Made by a program: the position numbers and the translations under genes | The notes under the pieces: model-generated | The model's database searches: none | Told to the model about the DNA's origin: nothing | Seen by the model: the letters and a program-made list of their open reading frames with translations, nothing else | Part shown: piece by piece, positions 1-6,314 of the stretch | Numbering within the stretch: the stretch's first letter is position 1 | How the letters are laid out: the number at the start of each line of letters is the position of its first letter | Source of the DNA: JBNKDD01 sp050288085 | GTDB taxonomy: Bacteria > Chloroflexota > Anaerolineae > Aggregatilineales > UBA3940 | Reading direction: 5' to 3' | DNA length: 6,406 nucleotides | Assembly (NCBI GenBank): GCA_050288085.1 | Contig: JBNKDD010000319.1 | Coordinates: forward strand, 1-6,406

Positions 1-132
1 GTTTACGCCGATGGTGAAACCTGGTGGCAGGTAGACGGTGCGACCGGATTAAGCTGTTTTAGCAATGTGGTGTCAGAAGAATTCTCCGGGTGGGTAGTGG
101 AGCACCAGGGTTGGTACAGCCGCTCTAATTAA
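1..132 (+). CDS. 3' end of a gene, SH3-like (SH3b) domain C-terminus, partial
   Basis: An open frame runs in from the left edge and stops at TAA (130-132), giving 43 residues that begin VYADGETWWQVDG and end GWVVEHQGWYSRSN. The pattern of a TWWQV core strand, a variable loop and a closing GWV-E-x-x-G-WY strand is what the last strands of bacterial SH3-like modules look like; such modules are often found at the ends of secreted or lipoprotein-type proteins in Chloroflexota and usually bind peptides or cell-wall material. A cysteine sits in the loop (SCFSN). The start, any signal peptide and other domains lie outside the window, so the function of the whole protein cannot be stated. The gene is followed by a palindrome that may end its transcript. 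I am fairly sure it is coding and moderately sure of the domain. Confidence 0.6.
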   Translation, partial: VYADGETWWQVDGATGLSCFSNVVSEEFSGWVVEHQGWYSRSN

Positions 133-161
133 ATTGCACCATTCATTCTCCCTGATTTTTC

Positions 162-189
162 GTAGGGACACGGCATGCCGTGTCCCTAC
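162..189. repeat. Perfect 28-bp palindrome, probable dispersed intergenic repeat, possible terminator
   Basis: The 28 bases are an exact self-complement centred between 175 and 176 (core CGGCATGCCG, arms beginning GTAGGGACA). Transcribed on either strand it can fold into a stem of about 12 pairs with a tetraloop. On the + strand it is followed by AATTTTATC, a short T-rich tail, so it may stop the gene ending at 132; on the minus strand it lies 13 bases past the VanZ-family stop codon but is followed by A rather than T residues. Near-identical GTAGGG(A/G)CACGGC palindromes are, to my recollection, dispersed between genes in Chloroflexota and cyanobacteria; that part is memory, not a search. 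Confidence 0.7.
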
Positions 190-202
190 AATTTTATCTG
201 GC

Positions 203-817
203 TCATCCATTAGCCCCACCGGCAATATCATGAACATAGACCAACAGCCCCCAGCGCTCGACATTGACATGCTGTGCCGCCCATAAATACAACCGGGCAA
301 AAATCCTGAAGAGACCGTACCCGATCCAGATGCCCAGGGCGTTCATCAGCACATCGTTGATATCGACCACCCGCCAGGGGAATCTCAGCAGCAGCGAGAT
401 GATAAGCTGGATCACCTCGATTCCAAGTCCCATCGCCGGGGCCAGCCAGAGGTATTGCTTCGCCCGGACTCGTGTCACAAAGTTCAGCCCAAAGCCAAAG
501 GGGATCGTGAGGATAATGTTCTGAATCATGGTGGTAGAAGCACTTCTCAGACTACCATACGGGCCAAAATAAAACGGGATCAGGTTGACAAATGACAGCA
601 CCGGCAGTTTTCTCATTTCATCGGCAAATGCCCCGCTGACCTGGATCGGGAAGAACACCTTATCTAAAGCATACAGGAGGTAGATACCGAAAATGGCGCT
701 AAAGAAAAGATGGGGTAGACTGCGTTGTTTACGCCAGGAAATGATCAGGGCGGCAAACAGGATCAAAACCCAGACAGGCCAGGTATCAATTCCCCAACTA
801 TCAAAATAAATTGGCAA
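203..817 (-). CDS. VanZ-family integral membrane protein
   Basis: The 204-residue product is very hydrophobic, with helices near residues 12-28, 38-57, 97-115, 123-145 and 155-178. It shows the VanZ-like signature in order: FVNLIPF (76-82), QNIILTIPFGFGL (99-111), GIEVIQL (132-138) and the closing VVDINDVLMNALGIWIGY (150-167). VanZ gives low-level teicoplanin resistance in enterococci; most chromosomal relatives have no known role, so an envelope function is only presumed. The start is TTG at 815-817: no earlier or nearby ATG fits, and GGGAGAG lies about nine bases upstream on the coding strand. The family usually covers about 150-200 residues, so this looks full length. It converges with the SH3-like gene and diverges from the histidine kinase. 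Family assignment is firm; function and exact start are less so. Confidence 0.85.
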   Translation of the reverse strand: MPIYFDSWGIDTWPVWVLILFAALIISWRKQRSLPHLFFSAIFGIYLLYALDKVFFPIQVSGAFADEMRKLPVLSFVNLIPFYFGPYGSLRSASTTMIQNIILTIPFGFGLNFVTRVRAKQYLWLAPAMGLGIEVIQLIISLLLRFPWRVVDINDVLMNALGIWIGYGLFRIFARLYLWAAQHVNVERWGLLVYVHDIAGGANG

Positions 818-1006
818 GGATATTTTCTCTCCCGGTGAATGTGGGTCAAAACTAGGGCGAATAGCTTCCTTGACAAAGGCATGCTAAACTGCTCTTGTTG
901 GAGGGCAAAGGATAACAGCTAATTGCCTTACCCTGCGGAAGTGCAGGTGAATCGCCGCTGTATAGTTTATTCGCAGTGGGTTTGAAGCAATTGCCCTTCT
1001 GGTAAA
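818..1006. promoter_or_regulatory. Divergent intergenic region between the VanZ-family gene and the kinase
   Basis: This 189-bp gap must hold the promoters for both neighbours. TTGACAA at 870-876 reads as a -35-like hexamer both ways. For the minus-strand gene, TTGTCA (871-876) is 16 bases from TAGTTT (849-854), a weak but plausible pair. For the kinase, TTGACA (870-875) has no good -10 at 16-18 bases, and the TATAGT at 961-966 has no matching -35. A small hairpin, CCTGC (932-936) with GCAGG (943-947), and an 8-bp palindrome GCAATTGC (987-994) are also present. None is decisive. Confidence 0.25.
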
Positions 1007-4000
1007 TTGAAGGATACGATCTCTACTACGAAACTGTGGTATCATTATCACCGTATGACTCCAGAGAAACGAACTGCAATCACCCATTGGCTGTTGGGCC
1101 TGGGAATACTGGTAATAGCTGGCCTGTTCTGGTCTGGCCTGCGACCGTTCAACCTGTTCGATTGGATTCTGGTCGGAACGCTGATAGTCCTGGTTGCAAT
1201 GGTCCAAAACCTGGGGGTCAAAACCGATTTCAGCCTGATCACCTTTTTACCGGTGATCGTCCTGACGGCCTACTTCTCGTTGGGACACGAACGGGGGCTG
1301 CTGGTCGTAGTGATCGGGTTGATGCTGGGCGGGATCGTGCGGCTGATCCAGGCCCTCCGGCCTAACAACATCTCCTGGTGGGCAGCAGTTGGGAACGAAC
1401 TACTGTGGCCCATCGGCCAGAACGGATTAAGCCTGCTGGCCGCCGACTGGGCCTATCACACCCTGGGCGCTCCCCCGCCCCTGCTGACCATCAACAGCCT
1501 CGATGCGATGGCCCCGGTACTCGCCGCCCCAATGATTTTCCTGCTGGTTTATGACCTGCTGGTGGTGATCGATTGGTGGCTGAAGACGACCCCAATCCGG
1601 GAAGCGATCAGCGCCGACCTGCGTACCTGGCTCGGCATCCAACTCCTGCCGCTGGTCCTGGCTCCGTTCAGCGCCATTGCGATCCATAACATCGGCCTGG
1701 CCGCCGGTATTATCTTTGAGTTGATCCTGCTGACTATCGCCCTGGTGGTCAACCGGTTAGTTATCACCCAGGGGACGCTGCGTCATCAACTCAAGCAGAT
1801 GCGTTCATTCTCCGGGGTTTCCCGTGCATTGCGCACCAGCCTCGAAGTTGACTCGCTGTTAGGCAATATCTACGTGCAGTATGTGGGCGTGTTCCACATC
1901 AAAAACATGCATGTCATGCTGGTCAATAAAGAGGAACCGCCCCAATCCCGGCTGGCCTTTGCGGTCGAAGGTGGGCGGCGGGTTCCCAAGGACACCCCCT
2001 TCCAACCCAGTGACCTGGCCGAATGGGTGCTCAGAGAACGCCTCCCCCTGCTGGCAAGTCCGGTCAAAGCGACCGGCGACCGGTTGGAGTTAACGAACCT
2101 GCCCGAAGCACGCGCCTGGATGGGCGTTCCCCTGCTGGCATCCAGCCGGGTGTTGGGCTGCATGTATACCTGGATCAAGCCGGATGAATTACCCGGTCGC
2201 GATCTTAACAATGCCGACCTGGAACTTTTCGCGACGATTGGCGTGAATGCTGCCGTCGCGCTGGAAAACGCGCTGCTCTACCAGGAAACCCAGCAGAACG
2301 CGGCGCAGTTGGCCCGGCTCAACGAGATCAGCACCCTGATGAACGCCTCGCTCAACCCGGAGCAGGTACTTGAGCTGGTCGCCACCTCGGTGATCGAAGT
2401 GGCCGGGTGCGATAAAGCCGGGATTTATTTATTAGACGATGAAGAAGAAGATCCACGCTTATTACTGGCCCATGCCCAGGGCTTTTCAAAAGAACACCTG
2501 AACCGGTCAAAAGACATCGCCGTTCCCCTGAGCGAAGCCGAACGCAGGCTTGTCATGAATGACGGCAAGACGGTGATCAACCACATCAAAGAGGAAGGCG
2601 CAGAAGTCGCCCCAGCCATGATGCTGCTGGCCGAGCGCGAGGATTTCGAGACTTACGCCTACCTGCCGCTCCGGGCGCAGAAACAGCCGATTGGCATCCT
2701 GGCCGTTTACTACGACTCGATGCACCAATTCTCCGATCACGAGGTCGAGGTGCTGGAGACTTTCGCCAATCAGGCCGCACTGGCCGTGATGAACGCCCGC
2801 ATTTACCAGCGGGTAGATGTGGAACTCTCCCGGCGTGTCGGGCAGATCGTCAAGCTGTCGGATATTGGCCGCCGCCTCAGTTCGACCCTCGACCGGCGGG
2901 CGGTCTTTGAGATGATCGTCGAGTCGGCGATGGAGGGCTGCAGCGCCGAATCCGGGCTGTTAGTGCTATACGAAGAACCCGGAACCGGCGGCGGGGTCGC
3001 CGTTGGGAAGAGCGGCCTGAACCTGGTTGCCTGGCGAGGCTATGAAAAAGGAAAAGGACTCCGGTCGCCGCAAACGGTGGTCGAAGAATTATCCCAGACC
3101 GAAGTGCTGGCCTCCGGTGAAACGGTGCTGAAGTCCTCGCATGATCCGCACAGCCCGGCCCCACGCTCGCAGTTAAGCGTATCGATTATGCTGGAAGGGC
3201 GGGTGATCGGGGCGATTGCATTGGAAAGCGATCACCTGAACGCCTTCAGCGATGATGACATTGCCTTTGTGGGTCAGTTGGCGGCGCAGGCTTCGGTCGC
3301 AATCCGCAACGCCCAGTTATATGAACATACCCAGGTGGTGCGCGACCGCCTCCACGCGATCCTCGACTCCAGCGCCGACGGCCTGTTGATGATCGATGAG
3401 AAATCGCGGATCGTGATGACCAACACCCGGATGGAATCCTTCTGGGACTTTGCCCGGCAGGACTTTACCCCGCGCTCCCCGGATCAATTTCTGGCCGATC
3501 CGCTGACCGTGCTGGGTGAGGGCCTGGGTTATGGCAAGGGCGAACTACAAGCCCTGTTGCAGCGGGCGGTTGATAGCCCCGGCATGAAGTCCAAAGCCGA
3601 TCTCTACGCAACGCGGTCATCCGGGCAAAAACGGCAGCGCTACGTCGAGCGGACGGTGTCGGCGGTGCGTGACGAGGGCGGCGAATTTGTCGGACTGCTG
3701 CTGCTGTTCCGCGATGTGACCCGTGAGAAAGAGCTCGAACAGGCGCGGCAAGACCTGACCGGGATGATCGTCCACGATCTGCGGTCGCCTTTGCAGGCCG
3801 TGATGGGCAGTATGCGCCTGATCGAAGAAATCACCCCCAGCAAAGATAATGTGCTTGACCAGGCCATGCAGGTCAGCCAGCGGGCAGTCAAGAAGCTGCT
3901 GAACCTGGTGAATAACCTGCTCGACCTATCCCGGATGGAGCGCGGCGAAATCGCGATTGATACCCAGTTTGAATTGGTGACAAATATCCTGCAAGAAGCC

Positions 4001-4495
4001 ACCCAGGAATTGATGCCGCTGGCCCAGGAAATGAACGCCGTGATCCGGATCGAAGCCGACAAAAACCTGCCGGAAAGCCCGGTTGATCATGATATGCTTG
4101 GGCGGGTTGTGCTCAATCTCCTGGACAATGCATTGAAGTACACGCCGCCAGGATCGCTGGTCACGCTGCGGGCATCGACCTGCCAGCCGGACAAAGACCA
4201 GATGGTCTGCGTCGAGGTGATCGACAACGGGAGCGGCGTACCGGACGAATACAAGGAAATGATCTTCGACCGCTTTGCCCAGATACCCGGCAAAAGAGGC
4301 CGCCGCCGAAGTTCCGGCTTAGGGCTGGCCTTTTGCCAGATGGCAGTCGAAGCGCACGGCGGGAAAATCTGGGTGGAAGATAACGAGGAAGGCGGCAGTA
4401 CCTTCAAGTTTACACTGCCGGTTGCACGGAAAGATACGCCATCCCCAGCCATGAAGGTCACCGGCAAAAAGGATGGCAAGCCGCAGTCCAGTTAG
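1007..4495 (+). CDS. Membrane-bound multi-GAF/PAS sensor histidine kinase
   Basis: The 1162-residue product is a two-component sensor that should sense a signal, autophosphorylate on histidine and pass the phosphate to a response regulator. About eight membrane helices fill residues 27-252. Three GAF domains follow (about 265-427, 445-600, 615-772), each ending in a similar helix (ENALLYQ, MNARIYQ, RNAQLYE). A PAS domain covers about 779-905 and ends RDVTRE. HisKA has the H-box VHDLRSPL with H923 as phosphoacceptor. HATPase_c shows NLLDNALKY (N1037, N1041), DNGSG (D1073-G1077), FDRFAQ and GLGL (1104-1107). All catalytic boxes are intact, so the kinase should be active. No receiver domain is fused and no response regulator lies in the window. 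The start is uncertain: TTG at 1007 and ATG at 1055 both lack a clear ribosome binding site. The signal sensed cannot be told from sequence. Confidence 0.93.
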   Translation: MKDTISTTKLWYHYHRMTPEKRTAITHWLLGLGILVIAGLFWSGLRPFNLFDWILVGTLIVLVAMVQNLGVKTDFSLITFLPVIVLTAYFSLGHERGLLVVVIGLMLGGIVRLIQALRPNNISWWAAVGNELLWPIGQNGLSLLAADWAYHTLGAPPPLLTINSLDAMAPVLAAPMIFLLVYDLLVVIDWWLKTTPIREAISADLRTWLGIQLLPLVLAPFSAIAIHNIGLAAGIIFELILLTIALVVNRLVITQGTLRHQLKQMRSFSGVSRALRTSLEVDSLLGNIYVQYVGVFHIKNMHVMLVNKEEPPQSRLAFAVEGGRRVPKDTPFQPSDLAEWVLRERLPLLASPVKATGDRLELTNLPEARAWMGVPLLASSRVLGCMYTWIKPDELPGRDLNNADLELFATIGVNAAVALENALLYQETQQNAAQLARLNEISTLMNASLNPEQVLELVATSVIEVAGCDKAGIYLLDDEEEDPRLLLAHAQGFSKEHLNRSKDIAVPLSEAERRLVMNDGKTVINHIKEEGAEVAPAMMLLAEREDFETYAYLPLRAQKQPIGILAVYYDSMHQFSDHEVEVLETFANQAALAVMNARIYQRVDVELSRRVGQIVKLSDIGRRLSSTLDRRAVFEMIVESAMEGCSAESGLLVLYEEPGTGGGVAVGKSGLNLVAWRGYEKGKGLRSPQTVVEELSQTEVLASGETVLKSSHDPHSPAPRSQLSVSIMLEGRVIGAIALESDHLNAFSDDDIAFVGQLAAQASVAIRNAQLYEHTQVVRDRLHAILDSSADGLLMIDEKSRIVMTNTRMESFWDFARQDFTPRSPDQFLADPLTVLGEGLGYGKGELQALLQRAVDSPGMKSKADLYATRSSGQKRQRYVERTVSAVRDEGGEFVGLLLLFRDVTREKELEQARQDLTGMIVHDLRSPLQAVMGSMRLIEEITPSKDNVLDQAMQVSQRAVKKLLNLVNNLLDLSRMERGEIAIDTQFELVTNILQEATQELMPLAQEMNAVIRIEADKNLPESPVDHDMLGRVVLNLLDNALKYTPPGSLVTLRASTCQPDKDQMVCVEVIDNGSGVPDEYKEMIFDRFAQIPGKRGRRRSSGLGLAFCQMAVEAHGGKIWVEDNEEGGSTFKFTLPVARKDTPSPAMKVTGKKDGKPQSS

Positions 4496-4501
4496 CAAAG
4501 C

Positions 4502-4508
4502 AGGTGAG
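4502..4508 (+). promoter_or_regulatory. Ribosome binding site deciding the start at 4514
   Basis: AGGTGAG lies five bases before ATG 4514. It supports that ATG over the GTG at 4504, which opens a different frame inside the site itself. Confidence 0.6.
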
Positions 4509-4513
4509 CGATC

Positions 4514-4942
4514 ATGAACGAGCAAAGCCCCCCACAAACGCCAGAACCTACCCCACGACGTCGCCCTACCGGGCCCAATTGGAGCCTGATTATGGTGTTG
4601 TTTGGGGTTGCGGCAGCCCTATTTGCCATTGGCATTCGCCAGAATACGGAACCGCTTTTTGGCGGGGCCAGGCTGCGCTGGAAAACCGCCGACGCCATAG
4701 CACGCATCAAAGAGTGGGATCGAATCCCCGGCACCCGGCTCTATGGCGAGCCGGAGCTCACCGAGCATGAGGACGGCTCACTTGAGATCGTAGCGACCTT
4801 CGGCGGCGAGGATCGGATCGAGGAGGAGGAACTGACCTTCACCTGCGGCAATCTGAAAATCCCCACCAACTGGACGATGGAGAGCTGCGCGATTGACCCG
4901 GATAACAACAGGGTGTATACGGTTGTCCTCAGGCGGAATTGA
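4514..4942 (+). CDS. Small single-pass membrane protein with two extracytoplasmic cysteines, unknown function
   Basis: I do not recognise a family. The 142-residue product starts with a proline-rich basic segment (residues 1-22, including PRRRP), followed by one membrane helix at about 23-40 (SLIMVLFGVAAALFAIGI). The positive-inside rule puts the N-terminus in the cytoplasm and residues 41-142 outside. The outer part has an acidic stretch (EDRIEEEEL, 99-107) and two cysteines, C111 (FTCGN) and C125 (ESCAI), 14 residues apart and able to form a disulfide; several alternating beta-like segments suggest a small beta-rich domain. AGGTGAG precedes the ATG by five bases. It begins 18 bases after the kinase stop, so the two are very likely co-transcribed; a role in the kinase's signalling is inference from position only. 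The helix could also be an uncleaved signal anchor. Confidence 0.8.
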   Translation: MNEQSPPQTPEPTPRRRPTGPNWSLIMVLFGVAAALFAIGIRQNTEPLFGGARLRWKTADAIARIKEWDRIPGTRLYGEPELTEHEDGSLEIVATFGGEDRIEEEELTFTCGNLKIPTNWTMESCAIDPDNNRVYTVVLRRN

Positions 4943-4987
4943 TTCTTTCGAATTCGTGCTAAACGATCATTAGGAAGATGACGACGC

Positions 4988-5209
4988 ATGAAAGATTATC
5001 ACATTAATATATTTTACAGCGCAGAAGATGAAGCATATATCGCCGACATCCCTGATTTCGAGATGTGCTCGGCTTTTGGCGCAACCCCGGAAGAAGCCCT
5101 GACAGAAGTGTTAATAGCCAAAGCTGCTATGATCAAGGTCATGCAGGAAAAAGAGCTGCCTATTCCAGAACCAAAGTATCGACCGGTGATCTATCAGGTG
5201 CGGGCCTGA
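4988..5209 (+). CDS. HicB-like (UPF0150) protein, solitary
   Basis: The 73-residue product begins MKDYHINIFYSAEDEAYIADIPDF and contains FGATPEEAL (30-38), the classic partial RNase H-like fold of HicB antitoxins: a strand, an acidic turn, a second strand with IPD, then a helix after the T-PEEAL motif. It ends PEPKYRPVIYQVRA. It has no added DNA-binding domain. In a full hicAB module HicB neutralises the mRNA-cleaving toxin HicA, usually a gene of about 60-80 codons next to it. No such gene lies on either side here, so this is an orphan member, whose role is unknown. AGGAAG (4972-4977) precedes the ATG by ten bases, a little far. It starts 45 bases after the small membrane-protein gene and may share its transcript. 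It converges with the RES toxin gene. Confidence 0.82.
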   Translation: MKDYHINIFYSAEDEAYIADIPDFEMCSAFGATPEEALTEVLIAKAAMIKVMQEKELPIPEPKYRPVIYQVRA

Positions 5210-5316
5210 CTTTGATCCATGTTCCTCACAGCCGCCCGATCTCGTCCGACGCGATTGACTATAAAATGACATAGCATAACAGTCATCTCCGCCATTAAAT
5301 CGCCTTCTTATCTGGC

Positions 5317-5775
5317 CTACCTGAGCAGCCGCTCATCAAAGCTGTATGGCTCGACACGGGTCAATTCGACCGCTCCGAATAACCGGTGCTGCGGGTTGAT
5401 CAGGACGTTCCATTCTCCCCGGACAACCGAGGATGGGACTTTCAACAACAGCGTTTCGCCTCGCATGATCCACGCTTCACCGATATCGGCGAGTGCCAGC
5501 GGCGCGGGATAGACTGCCCACTCTCGTGGCAGGTCACCGATTTCTACCCGTTCGTATACGATCTGGTCGGGGATGGTCAACTCGGCGATGTACGTATCGG
5601 CAGGGACCAGGGATATAGGTATGTGAACCAGGTATTCCACTGTTGCCAGCGAACGGTTTTCGGCAGTGTAAATAACGCTGGTTCCTTTTTTGTTCCACCG
5701 CCCACCATAACTGCGGGCTCCTTCACCGGATAAGTCCTTGATATATCGCTCCTTGGCAATGCGATATACCTTCAT
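5317..5775 (-). CDS. res: RES-family toxin (NAD+-degrading), toxin of the Xre-RES pair
   Basis: The 152-residue product is a full-length RES domain. It shows MKVYRIAKERY at the N-terminus, the GGRWN motif (R26), VIYTAENRSLATVEYLVH (Y36, E47), LPREW, a VPSSVV-GEWNVLINPQH block (S115/S116, N127) and the terminal FDERLLR. The conserved Arg, Glu and Ser that name the domain are all visible. Characterised members (MbcT of Mycobacterium tuberculosis, RES toxins of Photorhabdus and Pseudomonas) break down cellular NAD+; the related ParT ADP-ribosylates Prs. ATG at 5773-5775 shares its first base with the antitoxin's TGA (5775-5777), so the two are translationally coupled. A TTG one codon earlier is less likely. 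No Shine-Dalgarno site is seen, which fits coupling. The toxin appears intact, so it should need its antitoxin. Confidence 0.9.
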   Translation of the reverse strand: MKVYRIAKERYIKDLSGEGARSYGGRWNKKGTSVIYTAENRSLATVEYLVHIPISLVPADTYIAELTIPDQIVYERVEIGDLPREWAVYPAPLALADIGEAWIMRGETLLLKVPSSVVRGEWNVLINPQHRLFGAVELTRVEPYSFDERLLR

Positions 5776-6206
5776 CAAGAGAAGACCCCGTGCTCAATCC
5801 GCCCTAACTGATCCAGGATCATCTGTGCACCATAACGGGAGGACAGCAGTTCCACGGGTCTTTTATTGCCAAGCGCCTTATTGGTCGTGTCGATCCATGT
5901 CTGGAAATCTTCAGCCGAATTGAAGACCTCATTCCCCCGCGAAAAGATCTGGGCAATCTGGATCACATGCTCAGATATGCTTTCATTCAGCAGGTCGGAA
6001 TCCTTCTTCCGCTGAAGCGTGCGCTCCGAGATTTGTAGAATATGTGAAAGAGTCCTGAGAGACATGTTGGTCTGATCCGCCAGGCCCAGCAATGCCTTCT
6101 TCGGGATTCCGCCCTTGCCCAACTCGTACATATCCATTTCAGACCGAATGGTCTGCCCGATAACTTCTCTGCCACCCAACAGGGCTTCAATCGTAATAGA
6201 ACCCAT
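5775..6206 (-). CDS. xre: Xre/MbcA/ParS-type antitoxin (DUF2384), partner of the RES toxin
   Basis: The 143-residue product has two parts. Residues about 33-68 (GIPKKALLGLADQTNMSLRTLSHILQ..ERTLQRKK) form a Xre-like helix-turn-helix region. Residues about 78-143 are the toxin-binding C-terminal domain, with FQTWIDTTNKALGNKRP, VELLSSRYGAQ and a terminus of LGRIEHGVFS, the usual ending of the family. It should bind and silence the RES protein and repress the shared promoter. I chose ATG 6204-6206 because GGAGGT (6214-6219) lies seven bases upstream and the predicted transcript begins near 6226-6228. This excludes the longer reading from TTG 6257 and leaves ATG 6222-6224 almost at the transcript end. 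Antitoxin first, toxin second with a one-base overlap is the standard order for this class. Confidence 0.9.
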   Translation of the reverse strand: MGSITIEALLGGREVIGQTIRSEMDMYELGKGGIPKKALLGLADQTNMSLRTLSHILQISERTLQRKKDSDLLNESISEHVIQIAQIFSRGNEVFNSAEDFQTWIDTTNKALGNKRPVELLSSRYGAQMILDQLGRIEHGVFS

Positions 6207-6213
6207 ATCAATT

Positions 6214-6219
6214 ACCTCC
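6214..6219 (-). promoter_or_regulatory. Ribosome binding site of the xre antitoxin
   Basis: GGAGGT on the minus strand lies seven bases before ATG 6204-6206. It is the strongest Shine-Dalgarno match in the window and fixes the antitoxin start. Its upstream edge touches the proximal operator arm, so bound antitoxin would sit right at the start of the leader. Confidence 0.75.
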
Positions 6220-6252
6220 GACATTTGTCTTTTATTGTACAGACAAATGTCG
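6219..6252. promoter_or_regulatory. Inverted-repeat operator of the xre-res operon
   Basis: CGACATTTGTCT (6219-6230) and its exact reverse complement AGACAAATGTCG (6241-6252) are separated by ten bases. Each arm is itself nearly two-fold symmetric (GACA-TT-TGTC and GACA-AA-TGTC), with centres 22 bp apart, about two helical turns, so two repressor dimers could bind the same DNA face. One arm lies between the -35 and -10 hexamers, the other covers the predicted transcription start. A second inverted repeat, TTGTAC (6235-6240) and GTACAA (6252-6257), overlaps the distal arm and the -10. Binding by the Xre antitoxin, alone or with the toxin, is inference from the family and the position. Confidence 0.8.
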
Positions 6253-6262
6253 TACAAATCAA
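6234..6262 (-). promoter_or_regulatory. Sigma-70-type promoter of the xre-res operon
   Basis: On the minus strand TTGATT (6257-6262) is followed after 17 bases by TACAAT (6234-6239). The -10 matches the consensus in five of six bases and the -35 in four of six, at the ideal spacing. Transcription should begin near 6226-6228, giving a leader of about 20 bases that holds GGAGGT. The hexamers are interleaved with the inverted-repeat operator, so repressor binding would exclude RNA polymerase. Confidence 0.7.
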
Positions 6263-6314
6263 GATAGAGTCGGGAAGGGGCACGCGAAAAAGTAGAGGAG
6301 AACTTAGCACATTT

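Noticed and set aside
73..300. Minus-strand open frame of 75 residues
   Set aside because: It overlaps the SH3-like gene end, the palindrome and the VanZ-family 3' end, and its composition is not protein-like.
870..898. TTGACA as a kinase promoter -35
   Set aside because: At 16-18 bases downstream the hexamers (CTCTTG, TCTTGT, CTTGTT) do not resemble a -10.
922..995. Seven-base direct repeat AATTGCC at 921-927 and 989-995
   Set aside because: It is too short and too far apart to separate from chance.
4504..4770. GTG-started frame beginning inside the ribosome binding site of the small membrane protein
   Set aside because: It is a shifted frame of the real gene at 4514, which has a better start and a clear membrane helix.
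4495..4988. A HicA toxin gene upstream of the HicB-like gene
   Set aside because: The gene there has a membrane helix and two cysteines and none of the HicA double-stranded RNA-binding-like pattern or its conserved histidine motif.
5239..5255. Imperfect hairpin ATC-CGT / ACG-GAT after hicB
   Set aside because: It has only two 3-bp helices broken by a mismatch and no T-tract, so it is not a credible terminator.
5266..5286. ATGAC / GTCAT inverted repeat, on the minus strand followed by TTTTAT
   Set aside because: A 5-bp A-T-rich stem with an 11-base loop is too weak to call a terminator for the res gene, although position and T-run would fit.
5386..5733. Plus-strand open frame of 115 residues
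   Set aside because: It is the reverse shadow of the RES toxin, whose motifs are unmistakable.
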